DNA from: a bacterium
GTDB taxonomy: Bacteria > Babelota > Babeliae > Babelales > Babelaceae
Assembly (NCBI GenBank): GCA_021847535.1
Contig: JAJZMR010000074.1
Span: 1-6,352 of the forward strand
DNA: 6,352 nucleotides
Direction of reading: 5' to 3'
The notes under the pieces: generated by a model
Databases searched by the model: none
What the model was told of the DNA's origin: nothing
What the model saw: only the letters and a program-made list of their open reading frames with translations
Program-made: the position numbers and the translations under genes
In this document: in pieces, positions 1-6,203 of the stretch
Numbering within the stretch: position 1 is the first letter of the stretch
How the letters are laid out: every line of letters begins with the position of its first letter

Positions 1-16
1 CTTTCCAATGAAATTA

Positions 17-87
17 CAAATTTATTACCCGCCCGCATCACTACGCAAGCAAGCTTGCTTGTGAAACGTTGTGGGCAGGCAAATTTA
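17..87. repeat. Long imperfect palindrome (27-80) flanked by 8-bp direct repeats
   Basis: The core at 46-61 is a perfect 16-bp palindrome, CAAGCAAGCTTGCTTG. The symmetry continues outward about the same centre (53/54): 31-37 pairs with 70-76 (six Watson-Crick pairs plus one G-T) and 28-29 with 78-79, with a looser stretch at 38-43. The same 8-mer, CAAATTTA, occurs at 17-24 and 80-87, bracketing the structure like a short target duplication. It lies 72 bp beyond the stop codon of the minus-strand POTRA gene, so it could act as a 3' hairpin on that transcript. However, no T-run follows on that strand, so it is not a standard intrinsic terminator. It could also be a REP-like or miniature mobile palindrome. 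Only one copy is visible here. The remainder of 1-151 holds no gene I can support. Confidence 0.55.
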
Positions 88-151
88 CAAATATAAAATT
101 GTTTATGGCGGTATTTATTATTCCCGGATTCTTTACTAGAAAAAAAGATTA

Positions 152-1150
152 TCAGTTTTTAGTTAAGACTTTAAACACCGCCGGTTGGTATTCCGAAAGT
201 GCTAATACATCGGCATCAGCAAGACTTTCTATTTTTTTTACATCATAACTATGATTCATTACGTTGGTAAAAAAGGTCTGTGTATCAGCCAGCCCGGCAT
301 CAGATTCAAGACCAATGACGACCACTTTTTCTATAAAAGCATGGGGGCCTTCATCGATATCAATAACAAGCATGGAAGAGTCTTGGTCGGAAAAAATAAT
401 CTTCGCTTCCAGATAGCCCTGCTTAAGGTAAAAATCTTTCAATTCTTGCACGATCAATTCTGGAGGAATAATCAAAAGTGCTTTGCCAAACTCTGCACAA
501 ACTTGATATAATTGCTGCGATGAAAATAGTTTGTTCCCTGTAAAAAATAATCTCTTTTTGTCTTTTAATAAACAATTAAAATGTATATGTGCGCTATGTG
601 TTGCATAATCAAAGGTCTGCTCCATTTCAATGCCGACACAAAGATACCCCTTTTTGGTAAAATAGGCAGAAATGCCACGAGCCTCGTTATCTAACAAACT
701 TTTACGGCAATATTTATTTTTTACCTGCGCTTGAAGACGCTTATTAAGCTTGCCAAATAATTCGCTAAAAGACGGATCGGCTTGCCCGTTGTTACCAGGC
801 AAAGGGCTACACGATACGGATGCGATGGAAAAAAGAGGCCCAGGCATAATTTTGAGCTCAATCGTAACGCTTTTATCTTTATCGTTAAAATGGCAGGCAG
901 AATCGACACGCGGCTGGAGATAGCCCTCTTCACGCAAATGTTTTTGAATATCAGCAATGCCGTCAAGGTGCTCTGCTTGATTAAAAATCATTCCCTTATG
1001 CAGATGATAGAGCTTTTTATAGGCATCTTTACCGGTAAAAATACCTGCAACTGAAATTTTACGTATAGTGTAATCGACACCATTGATGGAGTCTATCAAA
1101 AAGATCAGGGATAGGAAAAGATGCACAAGCAGACGATGCCAAGAGCTCAT
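152..1150 (-). CDS. Exported multi-POTRA protein (Omp85/BamA-TamA type) without a beta-barrel
   Basis: The product is 332 residues. Residues 5-24 form a hydrophobic signal peptide (MSSWHRLLVHLFLSLIFL, then a likely cleavage near SING/VDY). Four POTRA-like units follow: about 27-105 (ending in PGP), 106-198, 199-269 (starting with the typical FTGNK-LFSS and ending in DEGP) and 270-332. The helix-turn signature GY before the last strand recurs at 76-77, 168-169 and 245-246. POTRA domains bind outer-membrane protein substrates in the periplasm and normally precede a 16-strand barrel of over 300 residues. Here two consecutive stops (TGA TAA, 154-149) end the frame inside or just after the fourth unit, and no barrel is encoded. 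It could be a stand-alone periplasmic POTRA protein or a truncated BamA/TamA paralogue. I chose the ATG at 1150 because it opens directly on the signal peptide. An in-frame TTG at 1222 would add 24 residues before it. No clear Shine-Dalgarno is seen. The POTRA assignment is firm; the specific role is unknown. Confidence 0.8.
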   Translation of the reverse strand: MSSWHRLLVHLFLSLIFLIDSINGVDYTIRKISVAGIFTGKDAYKKLYHLHKGMIFNQAEHLDGIADIQKHLREEGYLQPRVDSACHFNDKDKSVTIELKIMPGPLFSIASVSCSPLPGNNGQADPSFSELFGKLNKRLQAQVKNKYCRKSLLDNEARGISAYFTKKGYLCVGIEMEQTFDYATHSAHIHFNCLLKDKKRLFFTGNKLFSSQQLYQVCAEFGKALLIIPPELIVQELKDFYLKQGYLEAKIIFSDQDSSMLVIDIDEGPHAFIEKVVVIGLESDAGLADTQTFFTNVMNHSYDVKKIESLADADVLALSEYQPAVFKVLTKN

Positions 1151-1213
1151 ATAGACCAAGCAGACAGAAATTCTGCAACCTTTAAAGTAACTATTTTGAT
1201 ATAATATTAAAAC

Positions 1214-1219
1214 ATTATA
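1214..1219 (-). promoter_or_regulatory. Possible -10 element for the POTRA gene
   Basis: On the minus strand, 1219 to 1214 reads TATAAT, a perfect consensus -10. It would start a transcript near 1207, with a leader of roughly 57 nt before the ATG at 1150. I find no good -35 at 16-18 bp, so this is only a weak call in an AT-rich spacer. Confidence 0.25.
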
Positions 1220-1280
1220 CAAAAAAAACCATGCCCGCGTGCGATTTATACAACCATATATTTCACGTTTTTCAAAAATA

Positions 1281-1309
1281 TCGACGAATAATTGATTATC
1301 CAGTACAAT
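1281..1309 (+). promoter_or_regulatory. Putative sigma70-type promoter of gltX
   Basis: A -35-like TCGACG (1281-1286; four of six match TTGACA) is followed after exactly 17 bp by TACAAT (1304-1309; five of six match TATAAT). An AT-rich stretch (1270-1280) lies just upstream. Transcription would begin around 1316 and give a leader of about 30 nt before the ATG at 1346. This supports the shorter gltX start, because the in-frame TTG at 1292 lies upstream of the predicted start point. Confidence 0.45.
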
Positions 1310-1345
1310 TATAAAAAATATCCTCTTATTAATGGAAAAAATTGT

Positions 1346-2782
1346 ATGAATAGTGCTATTCGCGTTCGCTTTGCCCCATCACCTACAGGTTTTATGCATC
1401 TGGGAAATGTGCGCACTGCCCTTATTAACTATCTTTTTGCACGCCATATGAATGGAACTTTTATTATACGAGTTGAAGATACTGATCAACAAAGACTATT
1501 TGACCTGCAGGCGCAAGGCATTTTAAAAGATCTTGCGTGGCTTGGACTTACATTTCAGGAAGGGCCTGGCATTGGCGGACCATATGCACCTTATTACCAG
1601 TCTGAGCGGCATGAAATTTATCAGCGCCAACTTCAGGAGTGTATCGCCCTAGGTAAGGCATACCGTTGTTTTTGTACCGTTGAAGAACTTGAAAAAAAAC
1701 GTGAGCGCCAGATCGCTCAAAAGCTTCCGCCACGCTATGATCGATCCTGTCTTTTGTTGACTGCATCACAAGTAGCACAAAAGCTCACTGATGAAATCCC
1801 CTTTATTTGGCGGTTTAAATTAGGCAATGAAACGGTCACCATTTTTGATCTTGCACGAGGAAACATTAGCTACAATTTGGCCAATTTTTCAGATTTTGCA
1901 CTTACGCGCCAGGATGGCAGCTGCACCTTTATTTTTGCAAATTTTGTTGATGATGTAGAAATGGAAATATCGCATGTTATCCGTGGGGAAGACCACCTGA
2001 GCAATACAGCAAACCAAGCTGCTTTGTATCAGGAGTTGGGTAAAAAACTTCCAGTCTTTTGGCATTTGCCTATTATGGCAAACAGTGAAGGGAAAAAATT
2101 ATCGAAGCGAGATTTTGGTTTTTCTTTACATGATCTGCGTAATGCCGGCTATTTGCCTGAGGCTATTACCAATTATCTTGCCCTTTTAGGCCTTGCCTTC
2201 AAATGTGCTGATGGTGATTCTTCTGCGGAGATCATGTCACTTACACAATTGAGTTCGGTCTTCAAAGTTGACCATATATCAGCAACAGGTCAGATAAAAT
2301 ATGATATTGAAAAATTGCACTGGATCAATCAAAAATGGATACAAAGAATTTCTTTTAATGATTTTAAAGAACGTATCGGTAATTTTTTAAATGAAAAGCC
2401 ATATAATGAAGAATCATTTGATGCTCTTTTGAAAATTATACAACCTGAATTGATAACGCTGCATGATATTATCGAAAAAACGCATTTTTATTTTCATCGA
2501 CCAAAACTGGATCTTGCAAGGCTCACTGATGAAGAAAAAATGGTGGATGCGTGGCTAGAAATTATCATGCCCGCGATAAAAGAAACAATCGCTACGCCAG
2601 AGGTGTGCATCAAAATTTTAGCAGAAAGGGCTAAGGCTGCATCTATCCAAAGCAAAGCATTATATATGGTGCTCCGTAAAAAACTTACTGGCCATGCGCA
2701 TGGTCTGAGCATTAAAGAGCTTATCGTAATTCTCGGTCCGCAAGAAAGCTACAGGCGATTATCCACCTTAATAAGCGAATGA
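1346..2782 (+). CDS. gltX: Glutamyl-tRNA synthetase
   Basis: This class I aminoacyl-tRNA synthetase ligates glutamate to tRNA-Glu in the cytoplasm. The product is 478 residues, normal for the bacterial family. The N-terminal RVRFAPSPTG leads into the HIGH-type motif HLGN (residues 18-21), then RTALINYLFAR and the conserved VEDTD. The KMSKS-type loop is KLSKR (251-255), followed by the family-typical AGYLPEAITNYLALLG. The C-terminal anticodon-binding part ends in the characteristic TGHAHGLSIKELIVILG. In the zinc-binding insert, C108, C110 and C135 keep the spacing of E. coli C98, C100 and C125, but the fourth ligand (E. coli H127) is Leu137, so zinc binding is doubtful. The ATG at 1346 fits the start of the conserved core; a weak GGA lies nine bases upstream. 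An in-frame TTG at 1292 is less likely. The 3' end overlaps the convergent small gene by 34 bp. Whether the enzyme also charges tRNA-Gln cannot be told from this window. Confidence 0.97.
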   Translation: MNSAIRVRFAPSPTGFMHLGNVRTALINYLFARHMNGTFIIRVEDTDQQRLFDLQAQGILKDLAWLGLTFQEGPGIGGPYAPYYQSERHEIYQRQLQECIALGKAYRCFCTVEELEKKRERQIAQKLPPRYDRSCLLLTASQVAQKLTDEIPFIWRFKLGNETVTIFDLARGNISYNLANFSDFALTRQDGSCTFIFANFVDDVEMEISHVIRGEDHLSNTANQAALYQELGKKLPVFWHLPIMANSEGKKLSKRDFGFSLHDLRNAGYLPEAITNYLALLGLAFKCADGDSSAEIMSLTQLSSVFKVDHISATGQIKYDIEKLHWINQKWIQRISFNDFKERIGNFLNEKPYNEESFDALLKIIQPELITLHDIIEKTHFYFHRPKLDLARLTDEEKMVDAWLEIIMPAIKETIATPEVCIKILAERAKAASIQSKALYMVLRKKLTGHAHGLSIKELIVILGPQESYRRLSTLISE

Positions 2783-2982
2783 ACAAGATGCAACGATTCA
2801 AGGTAGGCCATGATTTTTAAAAAATCTGCCTCTTGTGCTTCTGGAACGAAAAACTCAAAAATTCCTAATTGCGCATCATAAGTACGATCAAATGCAATAT
2901 GTTCATAAAATCTCAAGGCGGCAACAAAAAGATTGGTTGTTTTTATAATGACTGAGGCTTGATAATATATACATTTATTCAT
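2749..2982 (-). CDS. Small conserved-looking protein, possibly DUF4911-like
   Basis: This 77-residue ORF starts at ATG 2982 and fills almost the entire gap between gltX and the permease. AGAGAA lies about eight bases upstream of the ATG as a weak ribosome-binding site. The product has no signal peptide or membrane segment. A central block reads roughly RFYEHIAFDRTYDAQLGIFEFFV, followed by an acidic helix ending in LESLHLV. This pattern (a helix, then aromatic and RT-D-G-hydrophobic strand elements, then a helix) reminds me of the DUF4911 family of 70-80 residue proteins of unknown function. That assignment is from memory and needs a profile search. It converges with gltX, overlapping its last 34 bp, and its start codon is overlapped by the permease promoter, so the two may be mutually interfering. 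I regard it as a real gene because its protein is well ordered and fits the spacing, but I propose no function. Confidence 0.6.
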   Translation of the reverse strand: MNKCIYYQASVIIKTTNLFVAALRFYEHIAFDRTYDAQLGIFEFFVPEAQEADFLKIMAYLESLHLVHSLIKVDNRL

Positions 2983-2987
2983 AAAAT
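2959..2987 (+). promoter_or_regulatory. Putative sigma70-type promoter of the permease gene
   Basis: TTGATA (2959-2964; five of six match TTGACA) and TAAAAT (2982-2987; five of six match TATAAT) are separated by exactly 17 bp. The start point would be near 2994 and the leader about 32 nt, containing the ribosome-binding site AAGGAT at 3017-3022. It is the best promoter-like sequence I saw in the window. Its -35 and spacer lie inside the first codons of the oppositely oriented 77-residue gene, so RNA polymerase initiating here would face transcription of that gene. Confidence 0.55.
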
Positions 2988-3025
2988 GTTCTCTGTTTAA
3001 TATTTCTATTACCTATAAGGATATC

Positions 3026-4198
3026 ATGACATCCACTAAAGCCCAAAAAATATCATTCTTCATGGCGACGATAGCAGGCGCAAATGCCATGATAGGTGCA
3101 GGTATTTTTTCAAACCCCATAAACATTCAACTTACCATAGGCCCAGCGGCTATTATCACGTATATCGGCGTTATTGCTGCTGTTTGGGTGATGGCGCTTG
3201 CGCTTGCACGTGTAACGGCGCTCTATCCGCAAGAAGGGGCTTTCTATACCTATGCGGCGCAATGGGGTGGCCATATCATGGGCGTTATTGCAAGTCTTGC
3301 CTATATCGCTGGATTAACACTTGCTATGAGTATTTTAACACGTATTATTGCGGCAGAACTCGGTAATTATTTTCCCGATGTACTTCCGGAGTTTTTGGGG
3401 CTTGCAACTTTGTGGATGCTTGTTTTTTTGAATATGGCGGGGGCATCATTGACTAGGTGGGGACAGATAATTTTAATTATTCTTACCTTAGCGCCACTAG
3501 CGCTTATAGCTACGCTTTGTTTAACACGAGCTTCTTTAGATAATATGCATCCATTTATGCCATTTGGATATAGCAGTTTATTATACGGTATAAAATATGT
3601 AATTTTTGGTTTTTTTGGTTTTGAAACGGCAGTGTCTCTTTATTCGCTGGTGGAGCATCCAGAAAAAAATGTGCCTCGCATACTTTCCCTTTCAATTGTT
3701 ATAGTCGGAGCAATATATCTAAGCTTTATCACCTCAATTTTGCTTGCAATCCCACGCGAATTTTTTACATTACCAGGGATAACCTTGTCACAGGTGCTCC
3801 TGCATATGTTCCCTTACTATACCTGGCTCATTGATATGGTTCGCATCAGCATTATTGTAACGATTATGGGCACATTACATGCGCTTATCTGGTCACTTGG
3901 TGAACTGTTATGTGCGAGTGCCCGGAGGATAACAACAAAAAACCGATTACAGCTCCGACCAGCAGTAGTTCTTATTGGAGCGATAGTCACACTCAATTAT
4001 TTGGTATTCACTTCTATAGGATTTTCACTCACCGCGCTTTTATTGGTATTTAGCTATGGAACGAGCATTTTTGCTCTTATTGCAGGACCAGCACATACTG
4101 ACACGCAGACTAAAATAGTCGGCTATGCAGGACTTTGTGTTGCATTATTTATTATGAGTGTCGCTCTTTTTGAAATCATATCAATTACAACACATTGA
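3026..4198 (+). CDS. APC-superfamily amino-acid permease
   Basis: This predicted inner-membrane secondary transporter has 390 residues and about 11-12 hydrophobic segments, with almost no soluble tails. Family marks are GAGIF in the broken first helix (residues 24-28), YPQEGAFYTY after the second, and FGFFGFE in the sixth (194-200) followed by EHPEKNVPR (210-218), the loop typical of APC members. GAGIF and FGFFGFE correspond to the unwound helices that bind substrate. The family imports or exchanges amino acids or polyamines; the substrate cannot be read from the sequence. At 390 residues it is shorter than the usual 430-480, mainly through short loops rather than an obvious truncation. ATG 3026 is preceded by AAGGAT with four to five bases of spacing, a good ribosome-binding site. 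It appears to be a single-gene unit. In a host-dependent bacterium such a permease would supply amino acids, but that is inference. Confidence 0.9.
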   Translation: MTSTKAQKISFFMATIAGANAMIGAGIFSNPINIQLTIGPAAIITYIGVIAAVWVMALALARVTALYPQEGAFYTYAAQWGGHIMGVIASLAYIAGLTLAMSILTRIIAAELGNYFPDVLPEFLGLATLWMLVFLNMAGASLTRWGQIILIILTLAPLALIATLCLTRASLDNMHPFMPFGYSSLLYGIKYVIFGFFGFETAVSLYSLVEHPEKNVPRILSLSIVIVGAIYLSFITSILLAIPREFFTLPGITLSQVLLHMFPYYTWLIDMVRISIIVTIMGTLHALIWSLGELLCASARRITTKNRLQLRPAVVLIGAIVTLNYLVFTSIGFSLTALLLVFSYGTSIFALIAGPAHTDTQTKIVGYAGLCVALFIMSVALFEIISITTH

Positions 4199-4214
4199 CG
4201 TCTGCAAATAATTG

Positions 4215-4234
4215 ATGGTATAACATGGTATAAC
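4215..4234 (+). repeat. Perfect 10-bp tandem duplication upstream of the outer-membrane protein gene
   Basis: ATGGTATAAC occurs twice head to tail (4215-4224 and 4225-4234). Each copy contains TATAAC, a -10-like hexamer. The period is about one helical turn, so a protein could contact the same face twice. It lies 69 bp before the ATG at 4303. It may be a regulatory site or just a small local duplication; neither alternative is proven. Confidence 0.5.
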
Positions 4235-4241
4235 AAAAAAT

Positions 4242-4261
4242 GCGCAGAACATGTTTTGCGT
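4242..4261. promoter_or_regulatory. 20-bp near-palindrome: operator or terminator
   Basis: GCGCAGAACATGTTTTGCGT is symmetric about 4251/4252, with every position paired if G-T pairs are allowed (three of ten pairs). As RNA it forms an eight-pair stem with a CATG loop. An A-run (4235-4240) lies on its left, so read leftward (minus strand) it looks like an intrinsic terminator with a T-run. No minus-strand gene lies to its right, and read rightward there is no T-run. It sits just upstream of a -10-like TAAAAT (4276-4281) and overlaps where a -35 would be, so an operator controlling the outer-membrane protein gene is equally plausible. Confidence 0.4.
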
Positions 4262-4302
4262 GCTATAAAAAGCGATAAAATAGACTGATTAAAGGAGAGT
4301 AG

Positions 4303-5826
4303 ATGATGCGTACTATGCGCGCGTGTGCGAGGTTATTACAAATACTTATTGTCTTTATTAGTTTGCCTCTTGCTGCGCCAATTACCAATTTAACCAACAA
4401 CGATCCTTATCCGGTTTATACTCCCGTTTTCGATTGTGATTATCTTACACGCAATGAGCGTTATTATTATATAGATGGCCTGGACAGCTTTTGTCCTGAG
4501 CGGTTTCAATTTTCTATCTCTCCATTTAGACAGTCAGCAGATTCAGGAAACGATCTACATAAAATAAAAACTGGACTTGGTAATTTAACGGGTCGCTGGA
4601 ATATTCCGGCTCTTTTTTATCCTGAACTGATTGGCACGACAACGCAACAATACCTTATTCAAAATGAGCTTTTTGCAGCTCTGAATGCCGTAACGCCGGG
4701 AACGACAACGGTACAAACTGATTTGACGACAACCTGCTCTGCCATTATTAATCCCGGTTATAGTGATGTAAAAAAGGAGTTTGGATTCTTTGATGTTAAT
4801 GTACGCTACCGAAAATATGGTTTGCGGTTTCAGTTTGATTTTCTTTTGCACGATCCGATTGGATTACGGATACAAACAGGTTTTGCAAATATTAAACAAA
4901 TTCCAGACTTTCAGGATCTGACCTGCACAGCAACTGGCCTTGCATGTTACGCCGGTTGCTCAGCCGGGCCTGATGGCAGCTGTTGCCAAACTTCAGACAC
5001 GCCCGTTTTTACCGATACCAGTCCTTGCGTTCAATCGCTTGCCTGCATAGATATTTATAGCTGCTACTGTAAACAGATTATGATTGATAAGGTCATGAAA
5101 CAGGTACAAACTATTGCAAATACGCTTAACCTAAATATTGATAGGATGCAAACGCAAGGGTTTGAAGATACGCGTGTTACCCTCTTTTTCCGCAGACCGT
5201 ATACCATCAATGCCGACCGGGATGATTGGCATTTCTTTTTATGCACACCCTATATAACACTGGATGCGCTATTTCCAAGTGGTAAAAACCCGAATCCACG
5301 CGATCTTTTTGAAGTGCCTTTGGGCAATAAGGGCCATTATGGACTTGGCACAACAGGCGGTGTTACCTTTGATTTTGTCAAAACGGTTGAAATTGGTTTT
5401 GAATTTAACGTAACAAAATTTTTCAAAAAAACATTTAATTGTGTACCAGCGCCAACAAATTTCAATCAGGCGGGCATGTTCCCACAAACAATGTGTGTAT
5501 CTATTGACCCGGGGATAACCTGGAACGCCGTATTTAGCTTGAATGCCTATCATTTTTTAAGCAGAATTTCTGCCTACGTACAATATGTATTTAATGGGCA
5601 TAATGAAGATTGCTTTAAAATATTAAGCGCAACAACAGATATCGGTAATATATCCATTAAACGCCTAGTCGAAAATTCAAAATGGGAATCAAACGTGGTG
5701 AACGTAGGCTTGAGTTATGATATCTCACCGAACTTGGCGTTAGGCTTTTTCTGGCAGGCGCCATCTGCACGACGTAATGCTTATCGATCAACAACTATTA
5801 TGCTTTCTATAGTAGGAACATTCTAA
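4303..5826 (+). CDS. Cysteine-rich predicted outer-membrane beta-barrel protein
   Basis: The product is 507 residues. Residues 1-25 form a signal peptide (basic MMRTMRACAR, hydrophobic LLQILIVFISLPLA, cleavage probably before APITN). The mature part is rich in alternating hydrophobic and aromatic strands (for example FGFFDVNVRYRKYGLRFQFDF and YGLGTTGGVTFDF) and ends in TTIMLSIVGTF; a terminal Phe on a last strand is the usual signal for barrel insertion by BamA. It has 16 cysteines after the signal peptide: 45, 64, 145, then 208, 215, 219, 227, 228, 242, 248, 254 and 256 in one cluster, and 314, 380, 398 and 437. The cluster interrupts the strand-like pattern and may be a disulfide-bonded extracellular loop or plug. 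The strong ribosome-binding site AAAGGAGAG (4291-4299) supports ATG 4303 over the Met codons at 4306 and 4315. It probably forms an operon with the next gene. I recall similar proteins from Dependentiae, but name no family. Function (porin, adhesin or structural) is unknown. Confidence 0.8.
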   Translation: MMRTMRACARLLQILIVFISLPLAAPITNLTNNDPYPVYTPVFDCDYLTRNERYYYIDGLDSFCPERFQFSISPFRQSADSGNDLHKIKTGLGNLTGRWNIPALFYPELIGTTTQQYLIQNELFAALNAVTPGTTTVQTDLTTTCSAIINPGYSDVKKEFGFFDVNVRYRKYGLRFQFDFLLHDPIGLRIQTGFANIKQIPDFQDLTCTATGLACYAGCSAGPDGSCCQTSDTPVFTDTSPCVQSLACIDIYSCYCKQIMIDKVMKQVQTIANTLNLNIDRMQTQGFEDTRVTLFFRRPYTINADRDDWHFFLCTPYITLDALFPSGKNPNPRDLFEVPLGNKGHYGLGTTGGVTFDFVKTVEIGFEFNVTKFFKKTFNCVPAPTNFNQAGMFPQTMCVSIDPGITWNAVFSLNAYHFLSRISAYVQYVFNGHNEDCFKILSATTDIGNISIKRLVENSKWESNVVNVGLSYDISPNLALGFFWQAPSARRNAYRSTTIMLSIVGTF

Positions 5827-5849
5827 AGTTTTAACATGAGGATTAATCT

Positions 5850-6191
5850 ATGAAACATTTTTTCTTTGTAATAACGCTATCTCTTTACGCTTCACCTGCC
5901 TGCACCCAAGGCATTGAACTTAACCAACAAAAAGTAACTAGTATAAAAAATGCAATAGACCACAAAAAGCTCTATCAAACACAACCCACACTTGCCCTAA
6001 AAAACGAGTCAAACCTTTTGCCTGAAATAATTCAGGAAGATATTAACGTTACCATGTCAGAAGTTTTTTGTTGTCCATGTATAGTCTCCTGGTTATGCTG
6101 TCACAGATGTGCCGATTGTGACGATTTAGATGGTTCTGATTTAGAAAATCACAGAAACTACACAGAACCAATACCGCTCAAAGCGATTTAA
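5850..6191 (+). CDS. Small exported cysteine-cluster protein
   Basis: The product is 113 residues and I do not recognise a family. Residues 1-20 are a signal peptide (MKHFFFVITLSLYASPACTQ). Cys18 follows SPA, so a lipoprotein is conceivable, but this is a poor lipobox. A polar, lysine- and glutamine-containing stretch (21-70) follows with no obvious domain. Then comes a dense cluster with seven cysteines in 17 residues (74, 75, 77, 83, 84, 87, 90), pattern CCPC-x5-CC-x2-C-x2-C, followed by an acidic segment (DDLDGSDLEN). The cluster could form disulfides in the periplasm or bind metal. ATG 5850 has a good AGGA (5839-5842) seven bases upstream. The gene starts 23 bp after the cysteine-rich barrel gene on the same strand, so the two are probably co-transcribed, suggesting that both act at the cell envelope. 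The last 20 residues are low in structure, and the frame remains open after the stop. Confidence 0.75.
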   Translation: MKHFFFVITLSLYASPACTQGIELNQQKVTSIKNAIDHKKLYQTQPTLALKNESNLLPEIIQEDINVTMSEVFCCPCIVSWLCCHRCADCDDLDGSDLENHRNYTEPIPLKAI

Positions 6192-6203
6192 CAACGATAT
6201 GAG

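Noticed and set aside
1..38. Possible start of a minus-strand gene at 38 (MRAGNKFVISLE to the left edge)
   Set aside because: Only 12 codons are visible, there is no ribosome-binding site, and the start lies inside the palindrome.
251..1054. Plus-strand ORFs of 86 and 90 codons opposite the POTRA gene
   Set aside because: Their translations have no recognisable pattern, while the minus frame carries repeated POTRA signatures through the same bases.
1151..1222. N-terminal extension of the POTRA protein to a TTG at 1222
   Set aside because: It would place 24 residues in front of a complete signal peptide, and the TTG abuts a perfect TATAAT on the same strand, so it is more likely promoter than coding sequence.
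1292..1345. 18-residue extension of gltX from TTG 1292
   Set aside because: The family core begins right after ATG 1346, and a plausible promoter (1281-1309) overlaps the extension.
1548..2712. Minus-strand ORFs inside gltX
   Set aside because: They are antisense to clearly conserved synthetase sequence and have no features of their own.
4585..5553. Minus-strand ORFs opposite the outer-membrane protein gene
   Set aside because: They are shadows of the long plus-strand frame, with odd composition and no start signals.
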